Assembly: GCA_000708835.1 (NCBI GenBank)
Contig: DF236991.1
Location: forward strand, 186,001-250,000
Source of the DNA: Klebsormidium nitens
Lineage: Eukaryota; Streptophyta; Klebsormidiophyceae; Klebsormidiales; Klebsormidiaceae
DNA: 64,000 bases
Reading direction: 5' to 3'
Shown here: positions 46,701-58,029 of the stretch, piece after piece
How positions within the stretch are numbered: position 1 is the first letter of the stretch
Layout of the letters: every line of letters starts with the position of its first letter
Program-made: the position numbers and the translations under genes
Notes under the pieces: model-generated
Databases searched by the model: none
Seen by the model: the letters and a program-made list of their open reading frames with translations, nothing else
What the model was told of the DNA's origin: nothing

Positions 46701-48218
46701 CACAAAGAGTTCCTTTCCAATCTGGACCGGTAAACAAGGACAATACAGGTCCAACTTTGATAAGCGCAGCTACCAAGCAGTAGAATTTCCTCCCTCTTTG
46801 TGACTCTGGCAATGCTTAAAAAGCACTGGCTTGGCAAACCGGGCAAGATTGGGCAAGATTTCATTCTCAAGGGCCTGCCAGCACTTCAGAGACGCGCTTC
46901 GTCTCGTTTCCTCTCATGTTTCATATCAAAAGGATCCTTCTGCTATGGGTTATTTTGCAGATAATTGGCTTACCAGACCTTAGAAGTGCCCCTTTGACAA
47001 AATATTCCAACCGCTCGGATCAGAAGCGGTCTCTGACACTTCTCAGAGCTTTCCGCTCAGAACAAGTCTGCATCGTGCTTTCTGGACTCCCGCAGCTCCT
47101 AAAACCAGAAAAAGACATCCCAGGTAGCTGCGCTGTCTGAAGAGCTTCTGGAACATTGTCCCCTTTCTGCACTCAACTCTCATTCTCCGTGTAATTTGAC
47201 AACAAATCCTCCAGCACAACAATGTATTAACAATGCTAAGTTGACACACGGTGCAAGTTCGGAAGCTTACCCGGAACATGTCCAGATAGATGGCCATGCA
47301 GAACCCGAGGACAACACAGACGTTGCCGACAATGTGCCACGCTCTGCTCCCGTTCCAGCCATTAATGCTGAGACTGATCCCCCAACTCGTCAAAATGGTC
47401 GCGGCAAACCAGAGCGCCGCGATTGTAGCTTCCGGGTTCGGCGTCTCGCGTTTGGTCAGGAAGGGGGTTCCAAGGAAGACCAACCGCCCCAGGGGGTTTG
47501 CATCGGAGAGAGACGGGTAGTGCATTCGCACAAGATCGTCCTGGTCGAGGGGGCTCGGTTGCTCCGCCAGTTCACCCCCAAACCGTTCCACAAACTCGGC
47601 AACAACGCCCGTTTTCGGACCGTCCGATATCGCCGCCATGCGGTTTGCCGCCGCCGTGCGAGAGCTGCGGCATAGCCGCTTCCAACAGGAGGGCTTTTGC
47701 ACACCACCGAAGATATGCTCAACGCCCTCCTCCCCGATCTCGCCGAGAACAATCTCAACCGCACGCAGCACGACGTTTCCCCCGTGGCTGTGCGCGATCA
47801 GATGCACGAGCGCCCCTGGCTGCGCTTTTCTGATTTTCATAATCCTTTCCGCCAGCTTCTGCGCGCCTTCCTCTCGGCTCGCATCCGAGTTTTTCGCCTC
47901 CCAAAAGAAGGGCTCTGTAATTCCCTCAATCTCGGGATCGGAGATGTCCCCCCAGACCGCGTCCCCAGGGATCCCTCCCCGCCCTTGCAAAACACTCCTC
48001 TCCAGCGCTTCTGTCAGCTTCTCGCAGAATGGGAGCCCGCTTCTCGTAGCTCCTCCGGGCGCCCACCATTTCTGATGGAGGTCAAGAAACTCCCCTCCAG
48101 GCCCCTGTTTTGGCGCATTGAACGTTCCGTGGATGACGAGCACGTAGTGCTTGCGCTTTGGGGGGGGCGCTTCGACATCGGGTGTCTCATGGTTGGGTGG
48201 CTTGCCGGTCCAGTCCAT
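43761..48218 (-). CDS. membrane-anchored alpha/beta-hydrolase, paralogue 1
   Basis: Exons: 48218-47271 (316 codons), 46088-45927 (54), 44642-43761 (293 plus stop); all introns are phase 0, giving 663 residues. Near the N-terminus YVLVIHGTF (residues 25-33) resembles the HG oxyanion region of lipases, and LIAHSHGGN places a likely nucleophilic Ser at 144, so an esterase/lipase-type hydrolase is the best reading. The remaining catalytic residues are not assigned with confidence. Hydrophobic helices follow at about 270-292 and 297-316 and another in exon 3 starting at MVLTIWIAIV. The C-terminal third (VVHWNVHNLIL, GCFDGLEESE, QVEVRHSLYYSKLE) has no family I recognise. Next to the third helix is a KRKAQSAKHKAL segment made by a short DNA repeat and absent from the paralogue. 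Confidence 0.8.
44643..45110 (-). repeat. acceptor-boundary copies, hydrolase 1 exon 3
   Basis: The exon 3 start (encoding VRAYIVPEVAQSFNLQPWKS) recurs at about 44728-44793, 44880-44930 and 45008-45070, spaced about 125-155 bp. The copies contain the CCAGGG-TTGAAGCTC-GGGCGACC pattern and a degenerate acceptor. Confidence 0.8.
46089..46640 (-). repeat. four acceptor-boundary copies, hydrolase 1 exon 2
   Basis: The exon 2 start (encoding GKIDPLKPHRPDAHVAGNIYHL) with its CTGCAG-type acceptor recurs upstream. Measured at GGGTCAATC-TTCCC, the real exon is at 46075 and copies at about 46255, 46366, 46472 and 46588 (180, 111, 106, 116 bp). Copies still translate recognisably, for example GKIDPLKPHRP. 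Confidence 0.88.
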
Positions 48219-50071
48219 AATGCAAGGGAAAATGCAGAGAAACCCTTTAGAACGTCATGTGAAGGACAGATGTGAGGCAGCTATGAGATTATCTTGCTGC
48301 GCAGAGAGTGCGGAAAGCTACGAGAACTGACTGGTGCGAACCGAGCTGATCGCACTTTCTCCAATGCCATCTAGCTTTTCTCTTTCCCTTCAGCTTCCTT
48401 TCAGCTGGACTGCTCAAAGCCCATGCATGCAGCGCAAAAAAGTGAATATGTAAGTTCATGCAAAACGCCCTGGGCCTCGACAGGCAGACTCTCTTGTCAA
48501 CCCGATCTAAGACTACTAGGTAGTACATGTACTATACGATGTAGTCTTGAGTGCTCAACGCGAGATCCTGATTGAATGACGGCAGTCGCCAGGGAGCAGG
48601 TCCATCGAAGGATCGGCAGCCAGTTGTTTAATCTAAACAAACCAGTCAGAGCTTCCTTCCGGGTGCCCGGAGATTGAACCGGTACGGCTCGTCCGGCAGT
48701 TCTGGCGACCAAGTCGTCCAATCTCCAGGTCCCTCGGCGCCTGCATTGCATGGCCATATGGGCCATGGCCAGGCCCATGCCCGGCCCATGCCAATGCCAA
48801 TGAGTCGATCACATGATGGTGCTTTGATGCTGGTGCCAGCTCGGTGCCAGCTTGAAGCCTAATAGCTAGGAAGGTGCCAGCCGTCTCTCGCCACTGGGGC
48901 GCCACTGTAGTCTTGCTTTTCTGCAGCTCATTCAGCTTTCTCAGTGACCCCTCAGTGATCTGCAGTGTTATCAGAGGAAACCCCTTGAATGCACAAGGGA
49001 GCACTTTATGCGTTGGCCTGTTTGGATCTGGGGCTTTGAACTCTTTGACATTAACGTGGAGGAATCCCGGAGGAATGCAGTGAGGTTGTTGCTGCCACGG
49101 TAGTAGTATTAGTACTCCGAGTTCTCGAGTTTGCACGATGCAGTGCCCATCGGACGTCCGTCAGTTGCAAGCGCCACGTGCTGGTGTTTTCTGTTGCAAA
49201 CTGTTGGTATCATCATCATGCTATCAGTACTACCATGCCCCCGGTGATTCCCATGATCCTAGACGGTCATTGCATGAGTGGCCGCCTATGGCCCGCTATC
49301 ATAGTATACAATCTGTCCAACGCGGCCGACACAGGAGTCACCGTCGGCTTTGAAGATCATCAAATTGCAGGCTGCCACCGGGTGATCGACTCGTCGGAAG
49401 CACATGCATTCGTGACTATAGCTACTTGCAATGCAAATGACTGCGCGCCAACCTTGAAACATGCATGCGCTATATATAGCGCCTATACAGTCTGAGTGGA
49501 TGATGCATGCATCCGTTGGCGTGCCGCGCGGCCCATGCATGCAAGGCGGCCATGCGCGCCTATTCAGTACTTGATAACGTGTACATACTCAGCATGAACT
49601 TAAGCGCGCGGACTGGGCTGGAACTTAATATTGGCGTTTGCATAACATCATTCAAGTTCCAAGCTTAGTGCAGACCCGTCACGACGGTTTTGCCACGGTT
49701 TTGCCACATGCTGCTTTGAGTGAGTGACTGCAAGCCGGTCAAAACGCCAATGGAATTCGCTCGACTGGCACCTCCCTCCGGAACAAGCGAGTTTGAAAAT
49801 GATCAGGTAACACTCCGTATATACGCGCTGTCAATGGTACAAACGGTTCTTAACACAATCTGCTTTCATGAATCTTAAGCAAAGCTTGAATAACAATGGA
49901 AGACGTTTATTACTACTATATTACGTCGGCGGCTGCTTCGCAGTCAACCATGCGCGACCTTTGCCTACTCAATCCCATCGAGTGTGGCACAAGCAGATAA
50001 GCTCAGCTTATGAACAATTCCTGACTTCCTCTATCAAAAACGGCGGTCTATGCAAAGTTACACCGTAGCGG
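48219..50071. other. spacer between tandem hydrolase blocks
   Basis: 48219-48780 is the duplicated upstream flank of hydrolase 1, matching 54260-54790. About 48800-49730 is single-copy in this window, without a supportable gene, and rich in CATGCATG and GGCCAT palindromes. From about 49740 the downstream flank of hydrolase 2 begins. Confidence 0.6.
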
Positions 50072-53000
50072 TCAATGCTTGCCCGCCTTTTTCAAGCTTT
50101 GGTCGAAGCCCGCGAGCATCGCGTGCAGACTATCCCCCGCCCCTGCCTGCAAGAATTCGGCCATCGCCTCCACTATCTCCAATTTGGAGTAGTATAAGCT
50201 ATGGCGCACCTCCACTTGGCCGGTAATCTCCTTCTGCCTCTCCTCCAGCATCTGGGCAATGAGCATAAGCTCTTGCGTTTCGGACTCTTCCAACCCGTCA
50301 AAACACCCCGCTTTCAGCAGAGTCCCGACGACAGAATTATCCGAGTCGCGCCCCGCCTCCCTAATCCCCGCTTCTCCAACCGAACCGGCTGGCGTGAGCC
50401 TCTGAGGCTCTATTAGAAAATCGAACCGGGGCGCTTTCTGGCTGCGGGTCCCGAACGCCGTGTCGTGGTTCAGAATCAAGTTGTGCACGTTCCAGTGCAC
50501 GACCGGAGATTTTCTCTCGGGGGGTCGATTTCCCTCAGGAACAGACCCCCCGGGCCCGTTCTCCACTAGCTGCTCCAGTCTTAGCGTCTCGGAAACGGTC
50601 ACCCGAGCACTAGACACGCCCTTCTCGGCGCTCCCCGTGCCCAACACCACGTGTACCAAAACTTTTTGGAGGCCGCTTATCAGAAACCGCTTCGCCAAGT
50701 AAACCACGGGAAGCAGCACGAGGCGCAGGAAAAACGAGAGGATCGCGATCAGGATCGTCAAGACCATGATTTCAAAATTGAAGATGGGCGCTTTTCGCTT
50801 GTAGGGCAGGCAGCAGTTGGTCGGGACCGGCAAGTGGCGAAGCGTGGTCGCCCGGCGGATGTCGGCCGGGAGGGTCTTCCAAGGTTGCAAGTTGAAGCTT
50901 TGGGCGACTTCGGGCACAATGTACGCACGCACCTGAGAGACGGAGAGAAAGCTGAATTATTCCTTTTACTCGAGCTTTCTATGTTATCAACCCTGATTGA
51001 ACGGAGGCTCTTCCAAGGCTGCAGGTTGAAGCTCTGGGCGCTTTCGGGGACAATGTAGGCACGCACCTAGAGACGACCAGGAAAAGAGGGTTAGTGCTCG
51101 ACTAAGTTTTGACCAGAACGTTGGCGAGTTGGTTTTCGGTCGAGATGGTGGTCGAACTGGAGGTTCTTCCAGGGCTGCAGGTTGAAGCTCTGGGCAACCT
51201 CGGGGACACTGTATGCCCGCACCTGGAGAGAACGCGAAAAAGGGATTTAAACCTCAACCAGATTTCTAACCGCAGTATTAGCGATCGATTTTGGTCGACG
51301 TGATGTTCGAGATGGAGAGCTTTCACAATTGCAGGTTGAAGCTCTTAGCGACTTCAAACCGATGTAGGCTTGCACGAGAAAAGAAAACGAAGAGCTAGGT
51401 TACCGCTTAACCCGAGCTCTTTACGACCATCTTTTCCAAGTTAACGCCTCATTTTGGTTGAAACGGAGGCTTTTCAAGGGGTGCGAGTTGAAGCTTAGGC
51501 GACCCCAGACCATGTAGGCCCGCATGTGCAGCGAAACAGCACGAAAGCGTTCAGTGCCTGAATCGTGCCCGAGTGATTATAGCTCACCGTAGTTTACCAG
51601 AGTCTCACAACCAAGGCGTACGCTATGAGAAGATTAGGAGAGCCCCAAGCTTTGCGCACTTGCCTTCCACGTGACTGACGTCTGAGAGCCCCAAGCTTTG
51701 CGCACAACGACTTCGAAACCTTGTCGTTGTGCGACAAGGTTTCTGACTGGTCGTTAATAAACCACTTCCAATAAGGGCAGACTTCTGAGAACTCAGGAGG
51801 CAGCACTGACGGACGTATCCGCTGTGAAATAAGAACTCAAATTTCAGATTCTGGTCCTTCTGTTCCATTACGTGCAGCTTCAATTTGTGCCAATCTCACC
51901 CACGATTGGATCGAGCTCACCAACATACAAGAAGCTGTAATGAAGACATGCTTGCTTCGAAGATCGAAGTTCCTCCGACTTGTTAAAGGACATGTAACGA
52001 CGAAGGGTTCGTCTTCAAACGTTTGCTTTTCGCATGCGGAGCGGGATTTAGTCAAGATGGATCGAAGCCGTCCTTGATGCACAGATCAGCCGCTGAGAGT
52101 GTCTGATGCGAAAAGGAGGGGAGAAACAAGAGGTCTTGATAGCGAGAAGCTTTCAACACTTGATGGCCGAACCGAATAACTGGACTTCGAGCCTTCACTG
52201 CTTCAAAATCACTAGTCCTTAGATGCTGTGCACCATTCGAAGAAATCAAAACGGGTAAGAAAGGTCGGGTTTGCAGCAAGTCTGGGAGGCTGATCAAACC
52301 AGCCGCGCTTGCATTTCTGTCCGGTTCAAAATCCGAGGAAAGGAAAGAACGAAAAGCTGTCACAAGCTGGGGAAAAGGAAAGAAAGGGCAGAAAGTAGAA
52401 CGAAAAGGCATCGACCCTTACGAGCGGTGCCGTGCTCCGGAGGGCGAAGTTTGCTTCGTCCAGAATTCCGGAATGCACAACGAGGACCGCCATCTCGGCA
52501 GACCATGGCTGTTTCGTCAGATGGTAAATGTTTCCCGCGACGTGCGCGTTGGGCCGGTAAGGTTTGAGTGGGTCGATCTTCCCCTGCAAACGAGAGATCA
52601 TCTGATTTTGGTTTGCCCCCTCTCTAGTTGTCTCGGTGCCATTGGTCATTTCAACAACAGCTTAGGACAAACCGCCCCTCTAGTTGTCTCTGTGCACACT
52701 GGTCACTTCAACAGCAGCATAGAGAGGGAGGTCAAAATCCAAAATTCTCCATAAAGGGGTGCTTTTTCAATCTTGACTGAGGGATATCAGGAGTGCGCCG
52801 CTTCCTCATATTAGCACGGTTACCAAGCAGCAGTTTACAGCCCTTTTTAGTGACTCTGACTTTGTCCAAAGAGGCACTGGCTTGTCAAACGGGTGGATTC
52901 GACAGGGCCCTATCAACACCGACGGAGATGCTTCTTCTCGCCCTTTCTTCTGGTTTCAACCAGTCTCTGATCCTCGAGAAGCGAACAGTCTCCTGATCCA

Positions 53001-54259
53001 AATGTTTCACATGAGCTTCTTTGTCCACCAGACCTTGTAAGTGCCCCTTTGACAAGACGTTCCGATTGCACACCCTAGCAGTTTCTAAATGTTCTCAGAG
53101 CTCTCCGCTCAGAAGAGAACCGCAACGTGCTCCTTGGACTTTTGCGGCTTGCCAAACTAATCAAGACACCAGGCAGCTGCGCTAACTCGGAACTCTTTAC
53201 AGAACACAATGACCATTCAGCGCTTTTCATGTGCGTTCTCCGTAGAAACCCAACAAAAGAATGTCTTGACAAGGTTGGCACGGGAATGCCATAACAGGTT
53301 CCAGAGCTTACCTGAAACGTGTCCAGGAAGATTGCCATGCAGAACCCGAGGACCACACAGAGATAGCCGACAATGTGCCACGCTCTGCTGTCATTCCAGC
53401 CAGTAATGCTGAGACTGATCCCCCAACTCGTCAGCATGATTGTAGCAAACCAAAGCGCTGCAATCGTCGATTCCGGGTTCGGCGTCTCGCGTTTGGTCAG
53501 GAAGGGGGTTCCGAGGAAGACTAACCGCCCCAAGGGGTTTGCGTCGGAGAGAGACGGGTAGTGCATTCGCACGAGATCATCCTGGTCGAGGGGGCTCAGT
53601 TGCTCCGCTAGTTCACCCCCAAACCCTTCCAGAAACTCGGCAACAACGCCCGTTTTCGGACCGTCCGAAATCGCCGCCATTCGATTTGCTGCCGCCGTGC
53701 GGGAGCTACTGCAGAGCCACCTCCAACATGAGGGCTTCTTTACACCAACAAAGACCTGCTTGACGCCCTCCTCCCCGATCTCACCAAGAATAATTTCAAC
53801 CGCCCTCAGCACGACGTTTCCGCCGTGGCTGTGCGCGATCAAATGCACAAGCGCCCCCGGCTGCGCTTTTCTGATCTTCATAATCCGCTCCGCCAGTTTT
53901 TGCGCGCCTTCTTCTCGGCTTGCATCCGAGTTCTTCGCCGCCCAAAAGAAGGGCTCAGTGACCTCCTCAATATCTGGATCAGAAATGTCCCCCCAGACTG
54001 CATCCCCAGGGATCCCCCCGCGCCCTTGCGTAACATTCTTGTCGAGCGCTTCTCTCAACTTCTCGCAGAATGGGAGCCCGCTTCTCGTGGCTCCGCCTGG
54101 GGCCCACCATTTCTGATGCAGGTCTAGAAACTCCCCTCCAGGCCCCTGTTTCGGCGCGTTAAACGTTCCGTGGACTACGAGCACGTAGTGCTTGCGCTTG
54201 GGGGGGGGCGCCTCGACATCGGCCGTCTCATGATCGGGTGGTTTGCCGTTCCAATCCAT
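50072..54259 (-). CDS. membrane-anchored alpha/beta-hydrolase, paralogue 2
   Basis: Tandem paralogue of the gene at 43761-48218, same orientation and exon plan: 54259-53312 (316 codons), 52583-52422 (54), 50932-50072 (286 plus stop), 656 residues. YVLVVHGTF and LIAHSHGGN (likely nucleophilic Ser144) are kept, as are the paired hydrophobic helices at the end of exon 1, the third helix (MVLTILIAILSFFLRLV) and the unrecognised C-terminal domain. The frame is intact and differences are mostly conservative, so both copies look functional. It lacks the seven-residue KRKAQ expansion. Substrate is unknown; calling it a lipase or esterase rests only on the fold motifs. Confidence 0.8.
50933..51535 (-). 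repeat. four acceptor-boundary copies, hydrolase 2 exon 3
   Basis: Copies of the exon 3 start (AGGCTCTTCCAAGGCTGCAG-like on the plus strand) lie at about 51005, 51160, 51312 and 51470 (real one near 50872), spaced about 130-156 bp. The outermost, with CAAGGGGTGCGAGTTGAAGC, corresponds to the outermost copy in paralogue 1 near 45011. At least part of the array therefore predates the gene duplication. Confidence 0.85.
52584..52700 (-). repeat. degraded acceptor copies, hydrolase 2 exon 2
   Basis: Two short CTCTAGTTGTCTC-TGTGC-GGTCA-TTCAACA segments at about 52618 and 52678 resemble the outer edge of the exon 2 unit, but the array is almost gone compared with the four clear copies in paralogue 1. 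Confidence 0.45.
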
Positions 54260-55888
54260 AATGCAGGAAAATGCAGAACGTCGTGCATGGAGGACAATTG
54301 AGAAACTATGTGATGCTGCTATAGGACTTATTGGTTGCGCAGAGGGAGGAGAGAACTAGCGGCAACTGACTGGTGCGAAGCTAGCTGATTGCCCTTTCTC
54401 CAATGCCAATCAGCTTGTCTCTTTCCTTTCAGCTTCCTATAACTTGTATAAGGGAGGCCGGTTCTTGGTGGGGTTTGCCAAGGCCATGCCGCTCAAACCC
54501 ACAGGGTCGATGATCGAAAGCGTCCTGGGCCTTGACCAAACTCTAGATAGCTTGAACTTGAAGTTCTGGTCGAAAAGATGCTGGTCGGAGAGTCTACAGA
54601 GCGACGACGGCGGTCGCCAACGAGCAGGTCATTTCAAGGAAACGGCAGCCGCTTTTTTATGCAGTGTCGAACCAGCCCAGATTCCTTTGGTCCAAAGCGG
54701 GTCACCGAACTTTCAACACCGGTGCAATTCGCCCGGCACCTCTGGCGACCAATCTCAAGGTCCCCAAGGTTGCTATTGATCAGCGCCTCAACTGTGGTAC
54801 TAGCGCTGTTTGCCAGCTCAAAAGTCTGAGCTGGACTTTGTGAAAAGGCGGCTTACTGCTTAATCTTCTGCACTTACTGCTTAATCTTCAGCTTTCTCAA
54901 GTACTTCGCAATGCTGCCTGCAGAGTGGTTCCTCGAATGCAGAAGTGCTGAGACAACTCTCTGCGCTGGCCTGCTGGTCTAGCGCTTTGGCAACTTGGAG
55001 GATTGCAGCGAGGCTGCCGTGCTGGATACGAGTAAGTCTGCTGGCAAACATAAAGTATCAGTGCTTACAAAAGCATTTTCCTTTTTGCTAGAAGTTGGCT
55101 TTTACAGAACGGTCTCTAAATGCTGACTTGAATTGCTTTGACATTCAACTGCTCGACAAGGGTGTGTACACGTACTACACACTTCTATCTGCTTCATTTA
55201 GCTGCTTTCCATTGCCTTCTTCAGAGCATTAGTAGTGTACTTCAAGCACACATCGTTCTGCAAATGATCACTGTTCATTACTTCTGTTCATGTTTGTTCA
55301 ATGATCAGCTCTGAGTTTTTGTTCAAGTAACTGTTGCCTTTCAGGGGCTTCTGCTTGCGGGAAGCTCTGCAACAGTCAGTTAAACCTTTGCACTGAAGCC
55401 TCATGTTGCTAACTTAGAAGTAAGGTAGCGTTTGAATCTGGAAGTTGCCTATGGCATGGTGCAGAATCAATGTGACTGCTGAAGCCGACGAGGCTACAAA
55501 GGAAGCTGGGTTTGAGGACTGAATGTAATTCCCTTCATCTGACTGAATTGACAGAAGCTTGGGATCTGCTGATGCATGTTCTGAAGAGCACCACAAGTTT
55601 CCAGACCTGGACAAACAGTCCATGCTTCACGGATGAAGGAGCAAGGTCTAGATTGAGGCATCCGCGTCTCTTCTCATCTTTCGTGGTTGTTGACACAGAT
55701 ACATAGTTGATCAAATCAGTGAGGCACAGGCAAGGGCCGACTTTAACAACGCGGTGCTTGGTTGGTACGCAAGTGCACATTACCAGCTTCAAAGTACAGT
55801 TTGTCCAGCTCCCAGCTTGGACTAGTTTTCTTTTAGCCAGTGAGCCACAGGTCACACACAGAGAAGAGTGAATATTTGGGAGGACCTC
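54260..55888. other. intergenic, no gene supported
   Basis: 54260-54790 is the duplicated hydrolase upstream flank. 54790-55888 shows only short open frames without motifs or splice consistency on either strand. Confidence 0.55.
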
Positions 55889-56660
55889 ATGAGCAGCAGC
55901 GCTCTCATGAGGGTGGCGCCACTTATCTGGCCAAGTCAAAGCCCTCCCTTGGCTTACAATTCCTGTAATAGACGAGCTGCAGTTGTAAACACGTCGGTTC
56001 CAAAAAGGTGGACTCGTAGCTGCGTCCACTGGCGCTGCTGTAGTTCAAAGTCGGACGACGAGTCTTCAGCTGAAGGGCCTTCCGCCAAAGACTTGGACAA
56101 GGACTTACGTTATAGTCTTGATAAGCCTAAGTCAACAGAGAAGGTATGGGAGCGAGCAATCTGGACGAGGAGGAGTTGTTCAGGGCCTATAACCGTGAGG
56201 AGCTTGAATACCGTATGTCGGACGAGGAGTGGGAAGCGATGGTCGAACATCTGCCCCCGGGCCAGCAGCAAGAAGAAGCAAGAGAACGAATCAGGATAAT
56301 GAAGGAGAAAGAGGAAAAGGCAGACGAAGAGCTTAGACAAAAATGCAGAAAAATTGCGGAGGAATTGAGGAAACAGGAGCCCAGTGAACCTGCCCCGTCA
56401 ACGGAGAAGGTATGGGAACGAGCAATCTGGACTGAGGAGGAGTTGTTCAGGGCGTATAACCGCGAGGAGCTTGAATCCCGTATGTCGGATGAGGTGTGGA
56501 AATTGATGGTCGAAGATCTGCCCCCGAGCAAGAAGAAGCAAGAGAACAAATCAGGATAATGAAGGAGAAACAGGAGAAGGCAGACGAAGAGCTCAGACAA
56601 AAGTGCCGAAGAATTGCAGAGGACTTGAAGAACCAGATTGAACGCAGTTATCCGGCTTAA
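55889..56660 (+). pseudogene. frame-broken, internally duplicated charged protein gene
   Basis: ATG at 55889 opens a basic, Ser/Arg-rich N-terminus that could be an organellar targeting sequence (MSSSALMRVAPLIWPSQ), then KSDDESSAEG and PKSTEKVWERAIWT. A unit of about 267 bp follows twice (from about 56129 and 56396): STEKVWERAIWT, EEELFRAYNREELE, MSDEEWEAMVEHLPP, then a Glu/Lys/Arg-rich likely coiled coil (RIMKEKEEKADEELRQK). One base is missing in unit 1 after AIWT, and a small deletion shifts unit 2 after LPP, so no single frame reads both; the conserved frame would end at TAA 56658-56660. It may be a pseudogene, contain assembly errors, or use splicing I cannot place. An intact frame at 56146-56559 could still be translated. 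Family not recognised. Confidence 0.45.
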
Positions 56661-58029
56661 GGTCAGAAGACCTTGGATCTTAAGGCACACGTTTTGATAA
56701 GTACGCGCCTTCTTGACAAGCGCGGCCGTCCCTTTTGAAGTCTAGTCTCGAGTTGGAGTCTCAGAGCCGTGGCCTAGTCACTCCATCTGCAGCCCGTCTG
56801 GCAGGCTTCTGAGTTTGTGAAATGATGGTTATAAAAGCGCTCTGAATAACCGTGATGGATCATTGCTTGACTCGAACGCCCGATCCGACGGTGGATATGC
56901 AAACAAGTAGGCGCTAATTGTTCGCATCTCCTAGCTATATACTTTGTATGCATGTACTTCGGCGGGCCTGTACTAACGACGGTACTTCATGCACAGACAA
57001 CTAGTAGCTTACGAATTGGCTGCGCAGCCTTAAACTTGTTGCCAGACCATGCGCCATGATGTCAGTGTGTATTATCTTGCATGCCATGATGCATCAGTCA
57101 CGTGTGCAGTAAATTGTCGACAGCTAGGAATCAGCTCAAGAAGCTATAGAACTTCGGAAATAAAGGCACCTACGTCGGCAGGTACTTAATGGAACAATTG
57201 GACCCAACTTGCCTGGACTCGGTGCGTATACGATTATGTGTACGTTTACAAACTTCAATAGATCTGCGAGGGTTCGATCTCAGTCCGCATGCACACGCTT
57301 TGAGCTGAGTCGTTGAATGTGCAATGATTTCGGACCATGCACTGGCACTGAGTGCACTTGAATTCCGAAGCTTGGGCCTGATATGATTGTTCGCCATGAG
57401 TCGTGCACTCAAGCTTGTACCGTACATTGTATGTTGAGCTACATGCATAAAAATCATTACAACCTGACGTACTTCAAGAGCGACCGGACTCACAACTTGC
57501 CACCTGTTACGGACGGTGCCGCAGACGCATCTTGTCATGATTGAAGTCGCCACAATTATGCTCCAACCTTACTTGGCGGCTGGCCCCGACCGTCTCAATT
57601 CTCTGATCTAACCGAGTAAATCGAGCTGGACTTGACACGCCTGAGGCTCAACTTGGCATTGACTCGAACAAATTGTAAAGCAAAGGCACATAAATTCTTG
57701 ATGGCAGCGCATCTTATTGCACAGCCGCGTTCTGCAAAAGGGTTGTTCTTACATGCGACGCGGTTCACCACCATCCGGAAAGGACGATCCTTGAGCAATC
57801 TCAAGAGTCCCTCATAACGAAGCAACTGTACATCAAATGATGCGATGTAGTGTAAGTTACACCCGCAACCCCTCAGGGTGTTTCTTATCAAGACAAAGCT
57901 GCCGCTTTACGCCTAAGCACTACTTATTTCTAACTGGCCTGTATACACGAACTCGACCCGTAGTGCCGCGCAAAGTCAAACGTCCATAAGCATACGAGCA
58001 CGGCCCGACCCAACCGTGTTCTTCGTGCA
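56661..58029. other. intergenic, no gene supported
   Basis: About 1.4 kb between the charged-repeat locus and the 3' end of the MYND gene. Short motif-free open frames only; AT-rich with scattered CATGCAT palindromes. Confidence 0.6.

Larger units (their letters stand above)
43380..54790. repeat. tandem duplication of hydrolase gene block
   Basis: A block of about 5 kb is present twice in direct orientation: roughly 43380-48780 and 49740-54790. It covers the 3' flank (shared GGCTGCTTCGCAGTCAACC near 43620 and 49930), the whole three-exon gene and the 5' flank (shared TCTGGCGACCAA near 48700 and 54740). Exons 1 and 2 have identical lengths in both (948 and 162 nt); exon 3 differs by 21 nt. 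Introns have diverged more than exons. Confidence 0.9.

Noticed and set aside
55535-56029. 164-codon minus-strand open frame
   Set aside because: No motif, overlaps the better-supported plus-strand charged-repeat locus, and no consistent splice partners.
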